Source: SpSt-333 sp040751955
GTDB taxonomy: Bacteria > Bacteroidota > Ignavibacteria > UBA10030 > UBA8401
Length of the DNA: 7,587 nucleotides
Assembly (NCBI GenBank): GCA_040751955.1
Contig: JBFMFY010000101.1
Coordinates: 1 to 7,587 of the forward strand
Reading direction: 5' to 3'
Both the position numbers and the translations under genes were made by a program. The notes beneath the pieces were generated by a model. The model ran no database searches. It worked only from the letters and a program-made list of their open reading frames with translations, and was not told the origin of the DNA. The first letter of the stretch is position 1. Each line of letters starts with the position of its first letter. This document shows, piece after piece, positions 6,423-7,587 of this stretch.

Positions 6423-6479
6423 CCTTGTACTCATTAGAGAGTACAAAGCCGACTCAGTCAACCTAATAACTAGTTAGCC
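6417..6479 (+). other. Predicted attI recombination site
   Basis: The region between intI and the first cassette contains the direct repeat AGTCAACCT at 6417-6425 and 6456-6464, then a simple site in which AAC (6460-6462) faces GTTAGCC (6473-6479) across ten bases, as in the L and R boxes of known attI sites. The crossover would fall between G6473 and T6474. The upstream repeat is a plausible extra integrase-binding site, like DR1/DR2 of attI1. attI sequences are poorly conserved between integrons, so the exact left limit is uncertain. Confidence 0.65.
6425..6446. promoter_or_regulatory. 22-bp dyad beside PintI, candidate operator
   Basis: TTGTACTC (6425-6432) and GAGTACAA (6439-6446) are perfect 8-bp half-sites around six bases. 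The dyad begins two bases from the integrase -35 hexamer and lies between the two AGTCAACCT repeats. A repressor (LexA controls integrases in some proteobacterial integrons) or an integrase-related structure are both possible. The half-site is not a LexA box I can name with confidence. Confidence 0.5.
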
Positions 6480-6509
6480 GGCATTTCATCTTTACAAAGG
6501 GGGTTCAAA

Positions 6510-7013
6510 ATGAAACAATTTACAGCATTTCTTTTTTCAATATTTTTAATGTCTTGCACTTACTCAAGTTTTTTAGAGAAGGACTATTCAATTAATCAAG
6601 GTAAAATGGTTACAGTTGGCTCACCAATTATCTCTTGGGCTCTCGGAAAAGAAGAAGACGGTAAAAAGGAAGGGATGAAAAAGGAACTAATTTATGGTGG
6701 TGTTTCTCAAGGAGTTTTGCAATTTACTTATCGAGAGTATGAAATAATTGAACCAATGGGGACGTATGCTCGCCCAGCATTTTCTCAAGATTTAAAATAT
6801 GATGTTCCATCTGACAGTATCATTACCTATAAGGATGTCATCTTTAAAATACACTCCTTTTCTGGTCAGAGAATTCAATACACTGTAATTCAGGACCCTG
6901 CTGAAGTTAAAAACTATAAGCCTTCTTCTGGTCTATCCACAATGGGTTATTACGCTATTATCATCCCAGCACTACTTGTCGTTGATATAATAATATTATC
7001 GAGCATCAATTAA
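6510..7013 (+). CDS. Cassette gene 1: putative lipoprotein with C-terminal membrane segment
   Basis: 167 aa, not recognised as a named family. Residues 1-15 form a short signal peptide ending in lipobox L-M-S-C, with Cys16 as the predicted lipidated residue, so the mature protein should be membrane-anchored in the envelope. The middle (about 25-140) is polar, with a Lys/Glu-rich loop KEEDGKKEGMKKEL (47-60) and probable beta strands such as GVLQFTYREYEII. A strongly hydrophobic stretch, about 146-164 (MGYYAIIIPALLVVDIIIL), looks like a transmembrane helix close to the C-terminus, an unusual combination for a lipoprotein. AAAGGGGG lies about 6 bases before the ATG. The gene begins 36 bases into the cassette and is followed after 14 bases by the second gene. 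I assign no function. Confidence 0.8.
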   Translation: MKQFTAFLFSIFLMSCTYSSFLEKDYSINQGKMVTVGSPIISWALGKEEDGKKEGMKKELIYGGVSQGVLQFTYREYEIIEPMGTYARPAFSQDLKYDVPSDSIITYKDVIFKIHSFSGQRIQYTVIQDPAEVKNYKPSSGLSTMGYYAIIIPALLVVDIIILSSIN

Positions 7014-7027
7014 TAAGGGAATATTTT

Positions 7028-7453
7028 ATGGATCAGAATACTCTAAATGATTTTAACAATATTTTTGAAAATCGGCTTCCTAATTTGATTGTGATTATTC
7101 TTGATCTAATATTTGATTTACAATTATGTTCACATCCCAACACATTTCGTATCAAAACAAGAAATGATAAGAATGAAATATTAAATTATTCTGGCGAAAG
7201 ATATTTTTCATTTATTCAAATATCGCAGGAAAGCCCTGTTGTATTTGCAGGCACTCTTGTGCAAAATTCAAAGGGCATCATAGTTCCTGCAATAAGGTTT
7301 CGAGATGAAAACGTTTCGCTTCGTGAAGTCCCTGCAATATTTAAGTTTCCTTACAGAAAACCAAATTGGACGTATGTTGAAATCCACAATGATTCTATAA
7401 GTTATTTTCGAAATTTAATTGATTCTCAAATAAGGTTTCATTTAAGCGCCTAA
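7028..7453 (+). CDS. Cassette gene 2: hypothetical protein
   Basis: 141 aa, no family recognised. No signal peptide or lipobox is visible. Residues 17-32 (LPNLIVIILDLIFDLQ) are hydrophobic and could be a buried helix or a weak membrane segment. The rest is mixed, with possible beta strands (RYFSFIQIS, VVFAGTLVQ, GIIVPAIRF), and the C-terminus is DSQIRFHLSA. AAGGGA (7015-7020) lies 7 bases before the ATG and the gap from gene 1 is 14 bases, so the two are probably co-transcribed and co-inherited. The stop codon overlaps the start of the attC arm, as is common for tightly packed cassettes. The AT-rich composition matches gene 1 and differs from the host genes. The reading frame is convincing; the function is unknown. 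Confidence 0.75.
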   Translation: MDQNTLNDFNNIFENRLPNLIVIILDLIFDLQLCSHPNTFRIKTRNDKNEILNYSGERYFSFIQISQESPVVFAGTLVQNSKGIIVPAIRFRDENVSLREVPAIFKFPYRKPNWTYVEIHNDSISYFRNLIDSQIRFHLSA

Positions 7454-7587
7454 ATGCCGGCTAACCATATTAAAAAGGAACAAGTCAAGAGAAAAAGATT
7501 CCCTGTCGCATCACGAAGTAGAATGATACGGTCAAACGTTCTTTTGCGCCATAGGCGCATCCGCCTGTGGCGGAGAAACTACACAGA
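7452..7587 (+). other. Left part of cassette attC site (incomplete)
   Basis: GGCTAAC (7459-7465) is the R''-type core (RYYYAAC class, with G at the second position), complementary to the cassette-start GTTAGCC. Complementarity extends seven bases outward (AAATGCC against GGCATTT). No GTTRRRY core follows before the window ends, so attC is at least about 129 bp long, which is at the long end but within the known range. Its variable middle holds two tight hairpins, TGCGCC-ATA-GGCGCA and TCCGCC-TGT-GGCGGA, around 7546-7575. The L'' position cannot be confirmed without the partner arm. Confidence 0.55.

Larger units (their letters stand above)
6474..7587 (+). mobile_element. First integron gene cassette (two genes; attC cut by window end)
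   Basis: The cassette starts with TTAGCC right after the attI G. Its first bases with that G, GTTAGCCGGCATTT (6473-6486), recur as the exact reverse complement AAATGCCGGCTAAC at 7452-7465, where attC begins. Between them lie two plus-strand genes and no internal core site. Composition changes sharply: a 60-base stretch at 6541-6600 has 16 G/C, whereas 4141-4200 in ppx has 38. This fits DNA of foreign origin. The far end of the cassette is outside the window. Confidence 0.75.

Noticed and set aside
6369..6509. Cassette promoter Pc on the plus strand
   Set aside because: I looked for paired -35/-10 hexamers. TAATAA at 6464 and TATCTT at 6405 lack a good partner at 16-18 bp, so I could not support a call.
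6510..7453. Cassette gene pair as a toxin-antitoxin module
   Set aside because: Toxin-antitoxin cassettes are common, but gene 1 is a lipoprotein and neither protein resembles a known toxin or DNA-binding antitoxin.
6473..7465. GTTAGCCGGCATTT/AAATGCCGGCTAAC as terminal inverted repeats of a transposon
   Set aside because: No transposase lies between them and no target duplication is visible; the adjacent IntI and the core-site form GTTAGCC fit an integron cassette better.

Overview
The window looks like a chromosomal stretch from a moderately GC-rich Gram-negative bacterium, ending in an integron. The lipoprotein signal, the secreted PDZ protein and the style of the intergenic repeats (variants of GTCATTCTGAG...GAAGAATCC) suggest the Bacteroidota/Chlorobiota/Ignavibacteriota (FCB) assemblage. 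That placement is an inference from repeat style and protein flavour, not a demonstrated assignment. Some genes have strong Shine-Dalgarno sequences (PDZ gene, integrase, both cassette genes), while sixA and ppx have none visible.

Left part (1-2036): the 3' part of an alpha/beta-hydrolase gene runs in from the left edge. It is followed by repeat-rich intergenic DNA, a bidirectional intrinsic terminator, and a minus-strand gene for an exported protein with two PDZ domains and no protease domain. Two copies of a small element with 11-12 bp terminal inverted repeats (871-1049 and 2198-2332) bracket the PDZ gene. The left copy carries a nested 44-bp palindromic insert.

Middle (2532-5054): a SixA-type phosphohistidine phosphatase and a long Ppx/GppA phosphatase (actin-like fold plus C-terminal HD-type domain) lie on the same strand. 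They are separated by 459 bp filled with inverted and direct copies of the GTCATTCTGAG repeat family. The pairing suggests a phosphate/polyphosphate or stringent-response neighbourhood.

Right part (5312-7587): this is the most interesting region. A complete integron integrase (IntI, minus strand, 317 aa, with the integron-specific insertion and all catalytic residues) is followed at its 3' end by two tandem GTGTCAGACAT hairpin units. At its 5' end lie a good integrase promoter (TTGACT-N17-TATTAT), a 22-bp dyad, a repeated AGTCAACCT motif and an attI-like junction at GTTAGCC. Starting exactly there is an AT-rich cassette on the plus strand with two closely spaced genes: a lipoprotein with a C-terminal membrane segment, and an unrecognised 141-aa protein. 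The cassette closes with AAATGCCGGCTAAC, the exact reverse complement of its first bases, so an attC site begins there; its distal half lies beyond the window. The array therefore starts in this window and continues to the right.
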